Below, in pieces: positions 40,017-48,496 of a DNA stretch of 64,000 nucleotides. The stretch covers positions 1-64,000 of the forward strand of contig JAJXRJ010000003.1 of the NCBI GenBank assembly GCA_021629085.1, written 5' to 3'. Under the pieces are notes generated by a model. The model was not told the DNA's origin. It was given only the letters and a program-made list of their open reading frames with translations, and ran no database searches. The position numbers were made by a program, and so were the translations under genes. The DNA is from Oscillospiraceae bacterium (GTDB taxonomy: Bacteria; Bacillota; Clostridia; UMGS1810). The stretch's first letter is position 1; every line of letters starts with the position of its first letter.

Positions 40017-41052
40017 TAAAACGGCGGTTTATACGTTGATGACGGTACTACTGGGATTGGTTCTTATTAATTGTATGCCGGATATGGCACGGGCGCTGGA
40101 GAACGTACCGGTTCTTGGCTCGGTGATTCGTATTGTGGATTTGCGCACCTATTGGCTTGGCTGGGGCGATACGTCGTTCACTGCCGAGCTGCCGGTATTA
40201 GATAACGTGCCGTCCTCCTCCGAAAACGCGCCATCCTCCTCCGAAAACGCAACACGAGAGCTATCACCATCCTCTCCTGTTACCGAAGACGCCGTAACTG
40301 AGCCAGAGGATACCCAAGAACCGACTTCTGAAACGGAGACACCACAGCCTTTGCAAGAACTCGAATCGCAGCCATCTTCCCCCGATGAGGAAGTTCCGCA
40401 GGAACCCTCGCCGGAACCATCTCCGGTTGCGGAATCCAACCAGTCGTCTTTTACGGAACCGGCCGTGCCCACCGTCCCCACTCCATCCGATCCGTCCGCC
40501 GGTGTAGACGATATGAACCGACAGATGGAAGAATATATTGCCGAGGCGCGGGAGACGTTCCTGTGGTATGTAGCGCGGGAATACCAGGGCTATGTGGCTT
40601 CGGATACAGGGTATCAGGTGCTGCGTGATGACGAAAATCTGCTGTCGCTGTGTTTTTACACGACCATCAGTGCCGGCGGTTCAGGAGAGTACAGCCGGTG
40701 CTTCACCCTGGACAAGCGGACCGGGCAGGTGCTCAAGCTGTCAGATTTGTTTTCTGAGGGCAGCGATTATGTGGGTGCTATCAGCAGCGATATCCTGCGG
40801 CAGATGACCGAACAGGTGCAGGCCGGTGAAGGGGATTATTTTATCCCAGGCGGTATTTGGTCGGAGGAAGAATGTTTTAAGTCCATTGACGCTGATCAGA
40901 ATTTCTATCTGGATGAGGCCAACCAATTGGTCATTCTTTTTGATGAGTATGAGGTGGCCCCGGGTTCCATGGGCACGCCGCGCTTTGTGATTGACGATCA
41001 GGCAATATCGGGAATATTGGCGCCATGGCTGGAGACCATGCGGGCAAAGTGA
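39994..41052 (+). CDS. Membrane-anchored DUF3298/RsiV-like protein
   Basis: 352 residues, starting within the last codons of the kinase gene. One membrane helix (about 10-30), then a Pro/Ser/Glu-rich low-complexity linker (about 70-170) containing two tandem PSSSENA units, then a DUF3298 domain with FTLDKRTGQVLKLSDLF, FYLDEANQLVILFDEYEVAPGSMGTPRF, the block shared with the outer part of anti-sigma factor RsiV. Being encoded between a sensor kinase and its regulator, it may be an outer accessory sensor. It has no cytoplasmic anti-sigma part. ATG 39985 is an alternative start. Confidence 0.7.
   Translation: MKKKKPSNKTAVYTLMTVLLGLVLINCMPDMARALENVPVLGSVIRIVDLRTYWLGWGDTSFTAELPVLDNVPSSSENAPSSSENATRELSPSSPVTEDAVTEPEDTQEPTSETETPQPLQELESQPSSPDEEVPQEPSPEPSPVAESNQSSFTEPAVPTVPTPSDPSAGVDDMNRQMEEYIAEARETFLWYVAREYQGYVASDTGYQVLRDDENLLSLCFYTTISAGGSGEYSRCFTLDKRTGQVLKLSDLFSEGSDYVGAISSDILRQMTEQVQAGEGDYFIPGGIWSEEECFKSIDADQNFYLDEANQLVILFDEYEVAPGSMGTPRFVIDDQAISGILAPWLETMRAK
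40207..40248 (+). repeat. Tandem 21-bp repeat in the DUF3298 gene
   Basis: Two adjacent 21-bp copies (40207-40227, 40228-40248) differing at two positions encode the VPSSSEN/APSSSEN units. Such in-frame repeats can vary in number between strains. Confidence 0.8.
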
Positions 41053-41062
41053 GGTGAGAGGT

Positions 41063-41785
41063 ATGCTGCGCATAGGGATATGTGATGATAACGAGAAGGA
41101 TATCGACCAGATCAAAGGACTGGCCGCCCGCTTTTTGGAAGAGCATCCAGAGACGCCAGTACAGATACAGGCATATAAGTCGCCATATGACTTGCTGGAC
41201 GATATTGAAAAAACAGGCGGCTTCGATCTGTATCTGCTGGATGTTGTTATGCCCCACATGACCGGTGTGGATTTGGCCAGACAGATACGAAAACGAAAAG
41301 AGAGAGCAGAAATCCTGTTTTTGACCGTTTCGAAAGAATATGCGGTGGAAGCTTTTAGTGTGAAGGCTTCCGGTTATTTAATAAAACCGGTGGAAAAATC
41401 GGATTTTGACGATGTGATGCTTGAATGTATTCGCCGGTTGTCGCCGGATAACAATCCGTCTCTTGTGCTGAAAACAAAGGATGGTATTCATCGCGTGCTG
41501 GTGCGGGAGCTGGTGTGTGTTGAGAGCTTTAACCATAACCAGCTTTGTACTCTGTCCGATGGTTCCGCTTTGAAATTAACGGCAACCCTGACGGAATTGA
41601 TGAAAGAACTGAAAGAATATCCTTCGTTTATCCAGCCGCATAGGGCATATATTGTCAATATGGATTTTATCCGCAGGCTGACTGCCTATGAGATGCTGCT
41701 GACCAATGGCAAACGGATCCCCGTCCCTCAAAGCGGTTACAAAAAGTTAAAAAATGCTTACCTTGACTATATGACGCATATATAA
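41063..41785 (+). CDS. LytTR-family response regulator
   Basis: 240 residues. Receiver domain about 1-120: IGICDDNEKD with the acidic pair, phosphorylated D60 in YLLDVVMP, and Lys in YLIKPVEK. LytTR DNA-binding domain about 140-240: LVCVESFNHNQLCTLSDG, FIQPHRAYIVNMDFIRR and GKRIPVPQSGYKKLK. GAGGTGAGAGG precedes ATG 41063. It completes the two-component system with the kinase at 38718. Paired TTCACG promoters at 30480 and 41804 are its likely targets. Confidence 0.95.
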   Translation: MLRIGICDDNEKDIDQIKGLAARFLEEHPETPVQIQAYKSPYDLLDDIEKTGGFDLYLLDVVMPHMTGVDLARQIRKRKERAEILFLTVSKEYAVEAFSVKASGYLIKPVEKSDFDDVMLECIRRLSPDNNPSLVLKTKDGIHRVLVRELVCVESFNHNQLCTLSDGSALKLTATLTELMKELKEYPSFIQPHRAYIVNMDFIRRLTAYEMLLTNGKRIPVPQSGYKKLKNAYLDYMTHI

Positions 41786-41803
41786 AAAAACGGCAACTGC
41801 CAA

Positions 41804-41867
41804 TTCACGCAGAAAAAGCGATGTTTCACGAAAGAAAACAGCTTTTTCTGCGTTTTTCTTTTATACT
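41804..41867 (+). promoter_or_regulatory. LytTR-type direct-repeat promoter 2
   Basis: TTCACG at 41804-41809 and 41825-41830 (21-bp step) and a -10 box TATACT at 41862-41867, 37 bp after the start of the second repeat. Every spacing equals that of the site at 30480-30543. It drives the second long operon starting at 41929. A pairing of GCAGAAAAAGC with GCTTTTTCTGC between the sites forms a possible hairpin. Confidence 0.75.
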
Positions 41868-41928
41868 ATAAACAGATAGTCTTTCAGGTGCTTTATTGAA
41901 ATAATCCTCAATACCCACATTAATAAAG

Positions 41929-42225
41929 ATGGTGAAGGATATGAAATGGTTTCGAAAAAAGAAAAAAAAGCCTCTGCATTTTGAAGACACCGCCCGTTTT
42001 AACTGGGCGCTGGATACGAACCAGGAGCTTCAGGACGGAATGGCGAGGCTGGCGGAAGAGTTTCCCAATCTGACGGAAGAAAGCTATACGCAGAAAATAC
42101 TGGAGCTGTTTCGGGGCGCCGGCCTGGAATTGAGCGTGGAAGATTTAAAAATGCTATTGGCATTGCGGCGGAAAACGGACAGTATGCTGCTGCAAAAGGA
42201 AAGAAAGGACGAAGAACGGCAATGA
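41929..42225 (+). CDS. Hypothetical 98-residue charged protein
   Basis: I do not recognise this protein. It has a very basic start (KWFRKKKKKP), then acidic and helical segments (ARLAEEFPNLTEESYTQKILELFRGAGLELSVEDLKMLLALRRK) with no membrane segment. It is the first gene of the second LytTR-type operon and overlaps the lipoprotein gene by four bases (ATGA), so it is clearly part of the unit. ATG 41941 is a possible alternative start with GAAGG close by. Confidence 0.7.
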   Translation: MVKDMKWFRKKKKKPLHFEDTARFNWALDTNQELQDGMARLAEEFPNLTEESYTQKILELFRGAGLELSVEDLKMLLALRRKTDSMLLQKERKDEERQ

Positions 42226-42944
42226 GAAAACAACAAATCCTGGCGCTGGCCCTGGCGGTTTTGCTGCTGACAGCAACGGCTGGATGCGGGAAAGCTACTC
42301 CCGACAACGTTGTTCTGTGGAAGACTGCTATGACAGATGCGGTTTTTAGCGAGGATGAAGAAATCCACGAGTTGGTAGTTCTGACAAAAGATGACGACCG
42401 GGTCGTCTGGGATGAAGCGGGAGAACGGGTGCTGTTGCTGAGCTGGCATAACTATGACGACGCCTGTGCGCCCGGCGGCTCTATCCGGACGGAATACGGG
42501 GATATCTGGGCTACCTCCGTTGGGGAGATGCTGGTGTGGTATGAGCAGAACCACGACGGAGTGAAGGATTGGGATCTGAGGTTCTCCCAGCTTTTGGGGG
42601 TTCATGAGGACGAGGGCTATACCCGCTTTACCGCTTTCTGGGTTTTGCCGGAGGATGTGATCCGTCCTGCCTATGTCACCGATGTGACAAAACAGATGGA
42701 AAATGACTACGCCGTTGTGACAGATGAAGCGTATAAGGAATGGTTTGACGGCAACATCCTCTGGTCTTATTTTGAGAGCGACTATCCCTGGACGCGGCTC
42801 GGCTATACCTATGACTGGAGCGGCGGGGAATCGGAATACGGGCTGACCGAGTTTTTGGTTTCCGATGGCAGCAAGGCCGAGATTGCCTTTACCTATACCA
42901 CCGCCGAATTTGTAGATTGGTTGGAAGCGCAGACACAAAAATAG
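42222..42944 (+). CDS. Hypothetical lipoprotein
   Basis: 240 residues beginning with a lipoprotein signal (LALALAVLLLTATAGC, lipobox TAGC). The outer part is acidic and aromatic, with no known motif visible (for example WSYFESDYPWTRLGYTYDW). Translationally coupled to the upstream gene by ATGA overlap and followed by the DUF6485 gene. Probably an outer-surface component of the transport system encoded in this operon; function unknown. Confidence 0.75.
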   Translation: MRKQQILALALAVLLLTATAGCGKATPDNVVLWKTAMTDAVFSEDEEIHELVVLTKDDDRVVWDEAGERVLLLSWHNYDDACAPGGSIRTEYGDIWATSVGEMLVWYEQNHDGVKDWDLRFSQLLGVHEDEGYTRFTAFWVLPEDVIRPAYVTDVTKQMENDYAVVTDEAYKEWFDGNILWSYFESDYPWTRLGYTYDWSGGESEYGLTEFLVSDGSKAEIAFTYTTAEFVDWLEAQTQK

Positions 42945-42972
42945 CATGAAATAAATAAAGGAGAAAAGAACC

Positions 42973-43185
42973 ATGGAAAGCAAATGCGACAACAAACGGG
43001 ACTGCCCCTGCACCTACGACTGTCCACGGCACGGCAAATGCTGCGCCTGCGTGGCGCATCATCGCGACCATAACGAAGGGGTGCCAGGCTGCTTCTTTTC
43101 AAAAGAGGCAGAAGCGGCGTATGACCGGAGTATCGAGGCGCTGGCCAGGGATCATGGAATCATCAAAAAGGAGGAAACGATATGA
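42973..43185 (+). CDS. DUF6485-type cysteine-rich small protein
   Basis: 70 residues with nine cysteines in the first 41: CDNKRDCPCTYDCPRHGKCCACVAHH and GCFFSKEAE carry the CxC-x3-C-x4-GxCCxC pattern typical of this gut-Firmicutes family, presumably binding zinc or iron-sulfur. Function not known. GGAG lies upstream; the stop overlaps the start of the ABC-fusion gene by four bases, so translation is coupled. Confidence 0.8.
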   Translation: MESKCDNKRDCPCTYDCPRHGKCCACVAHHRDHNEGVPGCFFSKEAEAAYDRSIEALARDHGIIKKEETI

Positions 43186-46100
43186 ACCGAACCAGAGCGG
43201 CGGGACGCCTTCTCTGCGTAATCTGGTTACTGAGCGTTTTTAGTATGCTCCTAAGCGGCTGCAATACGGTGGAAGCCAAATCCATTACAAGTATTCGGCA
43301 ACTGGACGGAAAAGCCATTGGTGTGATGACAGGATCCAGTTTTGACGTTCATACTGACAATCTAATCGAGGATGCGGATAAGCAATACTATGACCGGGTG
43401 CCGGATCTGGCACTGGCGGTGGAACAGGAGAAAATCGCCGGTTTTTTGATTGACGAACCAATCGCCCGTGTCCTGTGTCAGGAAAACCAGGCGGTGACAT
43501 ACCTTCCCGATGTGCTGGTAGAGGAAAGCTATGCCGCCGCCTTTTCCAAGACGGAGCGCGGCGCCGCCCTGCGGGACGAATATAACGAATATCTGGCGCA
43601 GATCCGGGCGGACGGCACGCTGGAGGAGATCGACGGGATATGGCTGGGCACTGACGAAAGCAAAAAGGTCGTGGAGGATTGGACGTCCTTCCCTGCTGAA
43701 AACGGTGTCATCCGGATGGCGGTGAAAACCGATGTGGCGCCCTTTTGCTATGTCAAGGACGATCAGATTGTTGGATACGACATCGATATCATGGTTCGTT
43801 TCTGCAAGGAATATGGCTACGGGCTGGAAGTGGTCAGTACAGAGATCGCCTCCATTTTTGCTGGCCTTTCCACCGGGACATACGACGTATCGGCCGCAGG
43901 CCTGACCGTGACGGAGGAACGGGAGGAAAGTGTGAACTTTTCCGAGCCCAATTACACTGGCGGTATCGTAGCAGTCGTGGCGAACGCCGGGCAGAACCAG
44001 GTCCGTTTCCAGACGCTGCAGGATTTTGCCGGCACCACGGTGGGCGCGGTGACGGGCACCATTCACAACGAGCTTGTGAGCGCCGTTGTCAGCGGTTGTA
44101 ATTATCAGTATTACGATGATTTTTCTGCCCTGCTTCTGGCGCTGCAGTCGGGTACGCTGGATGCTGTGGTGGCCGATATGCCCATCGCCCAGCTGGCGGT
44201 TGCGAGGCAGCCGGACCTGATGATATTCCCCGATACGGTGGCGCCCGACAGCTACGGCTTGGGCCTGCAAAAAGGCAGCCCGCTGACGGAGCAGGTGAGC
44301 GCCATCATTCAGAGATATACGGAGGATGGTACGCTGGACGCCCTGCGGGAGAAGTGGCTGGGCGCTGACGAAAGCGTAAAAACCATCGACGTGGGGGAAT
44401 ACGACGCACCCAACGGTGTGCTGCGGTATGCGCATGACTCCACGCTGGAGCCTATGAGCTATGTGAGCAGCAGCGGCGAATCGCTGGGATTTGAGGTAGA
44501 ACTGGTGGCGCTCATCGCCAAAGAACTGGGCATGGAACTGGAGATCACGCAATCCACCTTCAACGCGCTGATTACCATGCTGGGGAGCGGCAGGGCGGAC
44601 ATTGTTTCCGGTTCCATCAGCATCACCGACGAAAGGAAGGAAAGTATCGATTTTCCCACCACCCATTATGTCGGCGGCACGGTGCTGATTGTGCGCGGCG
44701 AGGATCTAGGGCAGAGTTCCGCAGACACGGACGCCGGAACAGGCTTTTGGCAGGGGCTGGCCGATAGCTTTCATAAGAACTTTATAGAGGAAGCCCGCTG
44801 GAAGATGATCTTGTCCGGTCTGGGCGTAACCTTTGTTATCGCGGTATGTTCGGCTCTGTTTGGCACGATACTGGGCTTCGGCCTGTGCCTTTTGCGCCGC
44901 AGCCGGAATCGTGCCCTTTCCAGGGTTACCGCAGCCTTCATCCGCCTGATTCAGGGGATTCCCGTGCTGGTGCTGCTGATGGTGTTGTTTTATGTTGTGT
45001 TCGCCGGCGCCAGGCTGGATGGGATTGTCGTGTCTATCATTGGATTCTCCATCAACTTTGCCGTCTATGTTTCCGAAATGATTCGCACCGGAATCAACGC
45101 TGTGGATGCCGGGCAGTGGGAGGCGGCCGCCGCCATGGGCTTTGGCCGGGTTAAAACATTCACGAAAATTATTGCGCCCCAGGCGGCACGGCATGTTTTA
45201 CCAGTGTATAAGGGTGAATTCATTTCCATGGTGAAAATGACATCCGTGGTGGGCTATATTGCGGTGCAGGATTTGACCAAAGTGACCGACCTCATTCGCA
45301 GCCGCACCTTTGAAGCATTCTTCCCATTGATCTTGGCTGCGGTTCTCTATTTCCTGCTGGCCTGGTGCCTGACGCTCCTGCTGGGATTGGTGGAAAGGAA
45401 GATTGATCCCCAGCGGCGCCGCAGGGAACTCAAGGGGATAGATCGTGAGCTTGCCCTACAGACGAATCCAGAGGGAGAAAGCAAAACGGTACATAACGAG
45501 GAAACAGTGATTACCGTTTCCCATTTGAAAAAGGTATTTCCCAATATAACGCCCCTGGAGGATGTCAACGCTGTCATAAGCAAAGGGGAAGTTATTTCTA
45601 TCATTGGACCTTCCGGAACTGGCAAAAGCACCCTGCTGCGCTGTCTTAACCGCCTGGAAACGCCAACAGAAGGACAGATCGAGGTGTTTGGGCAGCCGAT
45701 GACCGGCGTGAAACCGGCGCAGCTGAGCGCTGTGCGCCGCCGTATGGGGATGGTGTTTCAAAGCTTTAACCTGTTTGCCCATCTGACAGTAATTGAAAAT
45801 ATCATGCTGGGGCCGGTGGAACTGTTAGGCTTAACACGGCAGCAGGCTTATGAACAGGGAATGCGTTTGCTGGCCAGCGTGGGGTTGGCGGAAAAGGCGC
45901 TCAATTATCCGGACGAACTTTCCGGTGGACAAAAGCAGCGTGTCGCGATTGCCCGTACCTTGGGAATGCAGCCGGAAATCGTGCTCTTTGACGAGCCGAC
46001 CAGCGCACTGGATCCCACCATGGTGGGAGAAGTGCTGGCAGTCATCCGCAGCCTGGCTGGGCAGGGGCTGACTATGCTCATTGTCACCCATGAGATGAAA

Positions 46101-46592
46101 TTCGCCCGGGATGTATCTACACGGATATTTTATATGGACAAAGGCGTCATTTATGAGGAAGGGACGCCGGAACAGCTATTTGAACACCCGAAGACTGACC
46201 GGTGCCGGGCGTTTGTCCAACGCCTGAAAACCTTCCACTTGGATATTACTTCCAAGGCGTTCGATTTTATTGGCACGGCGGCCGACATTGACCGCTTTGC
46301 CCGCAGACAGTTGCTGGGTGCGCAGCAGTCGCTCAAGTATCAGCAGATTTTTGAGGAGCTTTGTGTGACGAGTATTCTGCCCACACTTCCGGATGATGCG
46401 TGCAGCCTGAGCTTTGATGCACTTTGCAGTGAGGACGGCAGCGAATGCGAAGCGATCATCCGCTGGAAGGGAGAACCGTTCGACCCGCTGACTCAGGGGG
46501 ATGCGTTAAGCGTGGCTCTGGCCGTCAGCCGGACCAAGAGCAGCACCCATACCTATGCCGATGGGCTCAACACAGTGACCATTGTATTTTAA
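43182..46592 (+). CDS. One-chain polar amino-acid ABC transporter with C-terminal RsbW-like domain
   Basis: 1136 residues combining all parts of an importer. Lipoprotein signal with lipobox Cys27; an incomplete SBP_bac_3-like lobe (about 33-165), a complete SBP_bac_3 domain (168-400) and a further partial one (403-510); a permease with the EAA-type loop EAAAAMGFGRVKTFTKIIAPQA (about 545-750); an ATPase with Walker A GPSGTGKST near 809, LSGGQKQ near 912 and LFDEPTSALDP near 932. The last 115 residues (YQQIFEELCVTSILP ... RWKGEPFDPL ... YADGLNTVTIVF) follow the order of the W-type domain at the end of the PP2C protein, but with the N-box Asn and the G boxes lost. That last assignment is by eye and tentative. 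Confidence 0.8.
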   Translation: MNRTRAAGRLLCVIWLLSVFSMLLSGCNTVEAKSITSIRQLDGKAIGVMTGSSFDVHTDNLIEDADKQYYDRVPDLALAVEQEKIAGFLIDEPIARVLCQENQAVTYLPDVLVEESYAAAFSKTERGAALRDEYNEYLAQIRADGTLEEIDGIWLGTDESKKVVEDWTSFPAENGVIRMAVKTDVAPFCYVKDDQIVGYDIDIMVRFCKEYGYGLEVVSTEIASIFAGLSTGTYDVSAAGLTVTEEREESVNFSEPNYTGGIVAVVANAGQNQVRFQTLQDFAGTTVGAVTGTIHNELVSAVVSGCNYQYYDDFSALLLALQSGTLDAVVADMPIAQLAVARQPDLMIFPDTVAPDSYGLGLQKGSPLTEQVSAIIQRYTEDGTLDALREKWLGADESVKTIDVGEYDAPNGVLRYAHDSTLEPMSYVSSSGESLGFEVELVALIAKELGMELEITQSTFNALITMLGSGRADIVSGSISITDERKESIDFPTTHYVGGTVLIVRGEDLGQSSADTDAGTGFWQGLADSFHKNFIEEARWKMILSGLGVTFVIAVCSALFGTILGFGLCLLRRSRNRALSRVTAAFIRLIQGIPVLVLLMVLFYVVFAGARLDGIVVSIIGFSINFAVYVSEMIRTGINAVDAGQWEAAAAMGFGRVKTFTKIIAPQAARHVLPVYKGEFISMVKMTSVVGYIAVQDLTKVTDLIRSRTFEAFFPLILAAVLYFLLAWCLTLLLGLVERKIDPQRRRRELKGIDRELALQTNPEGESKTVHNEETVITVSHLKKVFPNITPLEDVNAVISKGEVISIIGPSGTGKSTLLRCLNRLETPTEGQIEVFGQPMTGVKPAQLSAVRRRMGMVFQSFNLFAHLTVIENIMLGPVELLGLTRQQAYEQGMRLLASVGLAEKALNYPDELSGGQKQRVAIARTLGMQPEIVLFDEPTSALDPTMVGEVLAVIRSLAGQGLTMLIVTHEMKFARDVSTRIFYMDKGVIYEEGTPEQLFEHPKTDRCRAFVQRLKTFHLDITSKAFDFIGTAADIDRFARRQLLGAQQSLKYQQIFEELCVTSILPTLPDDACSLSFDALCSEDGSECEAIIRWKGEPFDPLTQGDALSVALAVSRTKSSTHTYADGLNTVTIVF

Positions 46593-46618
46593 GAAGGCAA
46601 ACACAGGAGGAGATGCCC

Positions 46619-46756
46619 GTGATACAAGCTGTGGACGGGTTTTCAGGAGTGCCGCTGTCCTGGCGGTCTGCGGCCTTGTGCTGGCGATGCCGGTCAGTTT
46701 TGGCACAGAAAGCCCTTTATGAAACAGGCAATAAAAGGAAGGGAGATCAATTATGA
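46619..46756 (+). CDS. Possible small or frameshifted gene before the DUF3574-like lipoprotein
   Basis: A 45-codon frame (GTG nine bases after AGGAGG) ends in ATGA overlapping the next start. Its product is unrecognised. In the neighbouring frame the same DNA encodes RVFRSAAVLAVCGLVLAMPV, which looks like a signal peptide but has no start codon. This suggests a frameshifted exported peptide gene; real translation is uncertain. Confidence 0.25.
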   Translation: MIQAVDGFSGVPLSWRSAALCWRCRSVLAQKALYETGNKRKGDQL

Positions 46757-47175
46757 AAATACGAAAAATGGGTACTTGGCTGTTGTTGGTGGCGCTGTCT
46801 GTTTTGCTTCTGCTGTCCGGCTGCGGACAGCAGAGTGATCAGACAACGGAAATGGTGTATCACGTATATTTTGGGCTGAACGATGCGGACACCGGTAAGC
46901 AGGAGGTCTCGATGGACGACGCTTCCTCGTATATTCGGGGCGTTATCGAAAGCTACGGTTACGGGTATACAGAACACCGCACCTACGGCGCTTATACGGA
47001 AAACGGTGAAAGCAAAGGCAACGATACGCTGGTATATATGCTGACCTTTGTGGAGGAAGAAAATGTAGAGAAGATCGCAAACGAGGTTGCCGATCATCTG
47101 AACTTGGCATCCGTCCTCTGCCAGAAAGAGGAGATGCCTTACACTTTTTATGCCGGTGAAGAAAAGCAGTCGTGA
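46753..47175 (+). CDS. Small lipoprotein, possibly DUF3574-like
   Basis: 140 residues. Signal LLLVALSVLLLLSGC gives a lipobox SGC. The outer domain begins MVYHVYFGLNDADTGKQEVS and has THR-like TEHRTYGAYTENGES, in an order similar to DUF3574 secreted proteins (YFGL ... G...G.w). The family assignment is tentative. GGGAG eight bases upstream. It lies between the ABC fusion and the second STAS gene in the same operon; role unknown. Confidence 0.7.
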   Translation: MKIRKMGTWLLLVALSVLLLLSGCGQQSDQTTEMVYHVYFGLNDADTGKQEVSMDDASSYIRGVIESYGYGYTEHRTYGAYTENGESKGNDTLVYMLTFVEEENVEKIANEVADHLNLASVLCQKEEMPYTFYAGEEKQS

Positions 47176-47218
47176 GCCGGCTATGAATTTTGCCGTAACA
47201 AAAAATGGAGGTTATCAC

Positions 47219-47515
47219 ATGAACATCATAAAAAAGACGGAAGGAACCACCCTGAATCTCGCCCTGGAAGGGCGGCTGGACACAACAACGGCTCCACAAC
47301 TCGAAGCGGAGCTCAAAGACGCTATGGATGGCATTACAGAGTTGAATATGGATTTTGAAAAGCTGGAGTACTTGTCCTCCGCCGGCCTGCGGGTTATCCT
47401 GGCTGCGCAGAAGACGATGAATAAGCAGGGGAAAATGGTAATCCGTCATGTCAACGAAACGATTCATGAAGTATTTGAAGTGACCGGCTTTATCGATATC
47501 CTAACGATTGAATAA
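47219..47515 (+). CDS. STAS-domain anti-anti-sigma factor (RsbV/SpoIIAA-like), copy 2
   Basis: 98 residues, nearly identical to the STAS protein at 30931 in the second half, from LEYLSSAGLRVILAAQK to FEVTGFIDILTIE; differences gather in the first 45 residues. The same Ser54 is the expected phosphorylation site. GGAGG with proper spacing fixes the start. Being the second copy under the second LytTR-type promoter, each operon carries its own switch protein alongside a transporter with a W-type domain. Duplicated from copy 1 or vice versa. Confidence 0.9.
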   Translation: MNIIKKTEGTTLNLALEGRLDTTTAPQLEAELKDAMDGITELNMDFEKLEYLSSAGLRVILAAQKTMNKQGKMVIRHVNETIHEVFEVTGFIDILTIE

Positions 47516-47527
47516 GAGGCGTGTGAG

Positions 47528-48496
47528 ATGAAGGTTGCAGTTATTGGCAATGGAAATGTAGGGATGGCCACCTTGGGGGAGCTGCTTCGGATGCCGGAAA
47601 TCCGGGAACTGGCGCTGGTGGGCAGGAACGTGGAGCGAGTCCGTGCCGAGGTGGACGATTATGCGGACGCGCAGATCCTTCATGCTACTCCCGGCGTCAG
47701 GCTCTCTGGCGGTGGCTATGAAAAGACAGCAGGTGCGGACATCCTCCTCTATGCCGCTGGGGCAGCACAGAAGCCGGGACAGACACGGCTGGATCTGGCG
47801 GCGGAAAATGTGCGCATCACGCGGCAGATTTTCAGCGAGGTCAACCGCTATAACAGAGACGGCATTGTTATCTGTCTGAGCAATCCGGTGGATCTGATCA
47901 CCGCCGTAGTATGCGAGTGTACGGGTCGGCCGCCGGAAAAAGTGATCGGCACGGGTACGCTGCTGGATACCGCCCGGCTGAAAAAATACCTGTCGAATCT
48001 CCTGGATGTGTCGCCCGCTTCGGTGACGGCGTATGTGCTGGGGGAGCATGGCGACAGCTCCTGTGTGATTTGGAGCGCAACGCGTATTTCCGGCCAGCCT
48101 GTCGATAGATTCCTGTCTTTCACTCTGGAGGATGAGGCACATATCCAGCGGCAGACGATGGCAGGCATGGTGCGCGGCAGCGCGGGGAAAATCATCCGCG
48201 CCAAGGGCTCCACAGCTTACGGCGTGGCGGCTGCGGCCGGACGGCTGGTACAGGCCATTATCCATGATACGCGGGATATCTTGACCGTATCAGTGCGGCT
48301 GGAAGGCGCATACGGTAAAAACGGGTTTGCCATATCGGTTCCATGCGTTGTGGACAGACAGGGCGCCCGCGTAGCGGCGGAGCTGCCGATGTCGGAGGAA
48401 GAGAAAAAGGCGTTTGACGTTTCTGCGGATGTGGTAGCCGCTGTAACAAAAAAATTTATAGGGAGAGGATTCGATTTGAATGATGAAATCCAATGA
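47528..48496 (+). CDS. L-lactate dehydrogenase family protein
   Basis: Cytoplasmic NAD-dependent 2-hydroxy-acid dehydrogenase of 322 residues. Rossmann motif VAVIGNGNVG, LSNPVDLIT, the block GTGTLLDTARLKKYLS typical of lactate rather than malate dehydrogenases, and the catalytic His in YVLGEHGDSS; VPCVVDRQGAR near the end. The substrate-specificity loop is in AGAAQKPGQTRLDLA, with Q as in lactate dehydrogenases. It lies 12 bases after STAS copy 2 and shortly before a CstA-type transporter gene, which hints at a pyruvate/lactate theme. Confidence 0.85.
   Translation: MKVAVIGNGNVGMATLGELLRMPEIRELALVGRNVERVRAEVDDYADAQILHATPGVRLSGGGYEKTAGADILLYAAGAAQKPGQTRLDLAAENVRITRQIFSEVNRYNRDGIVICLSNPVDLITAVVCECTGRPPEKVIGTGTLLDTARLKKYLSNLLDVSPASVTAYVLGEHGDSSCVIWSATRISGQPVDRFLSFTLEDEAHIQRQTMAGMVRGSAGKIIRAKGSTAYGVAAAAGRLVQAIIHDTRDILTVSVRLEGAYGKNGFAISVPCVVDRQGARVAAELPMSEEEKKAFDVSADVVAAVTKKFIGRGFDLNDEIQ

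Noticed and set aside
43362..44666. 434-codon frame opposite to the ABC-fusion gene
   Set aside because: Antisense shadow without family resemblance; the plus-strand gene has clear domains and coupling to its neighbours.
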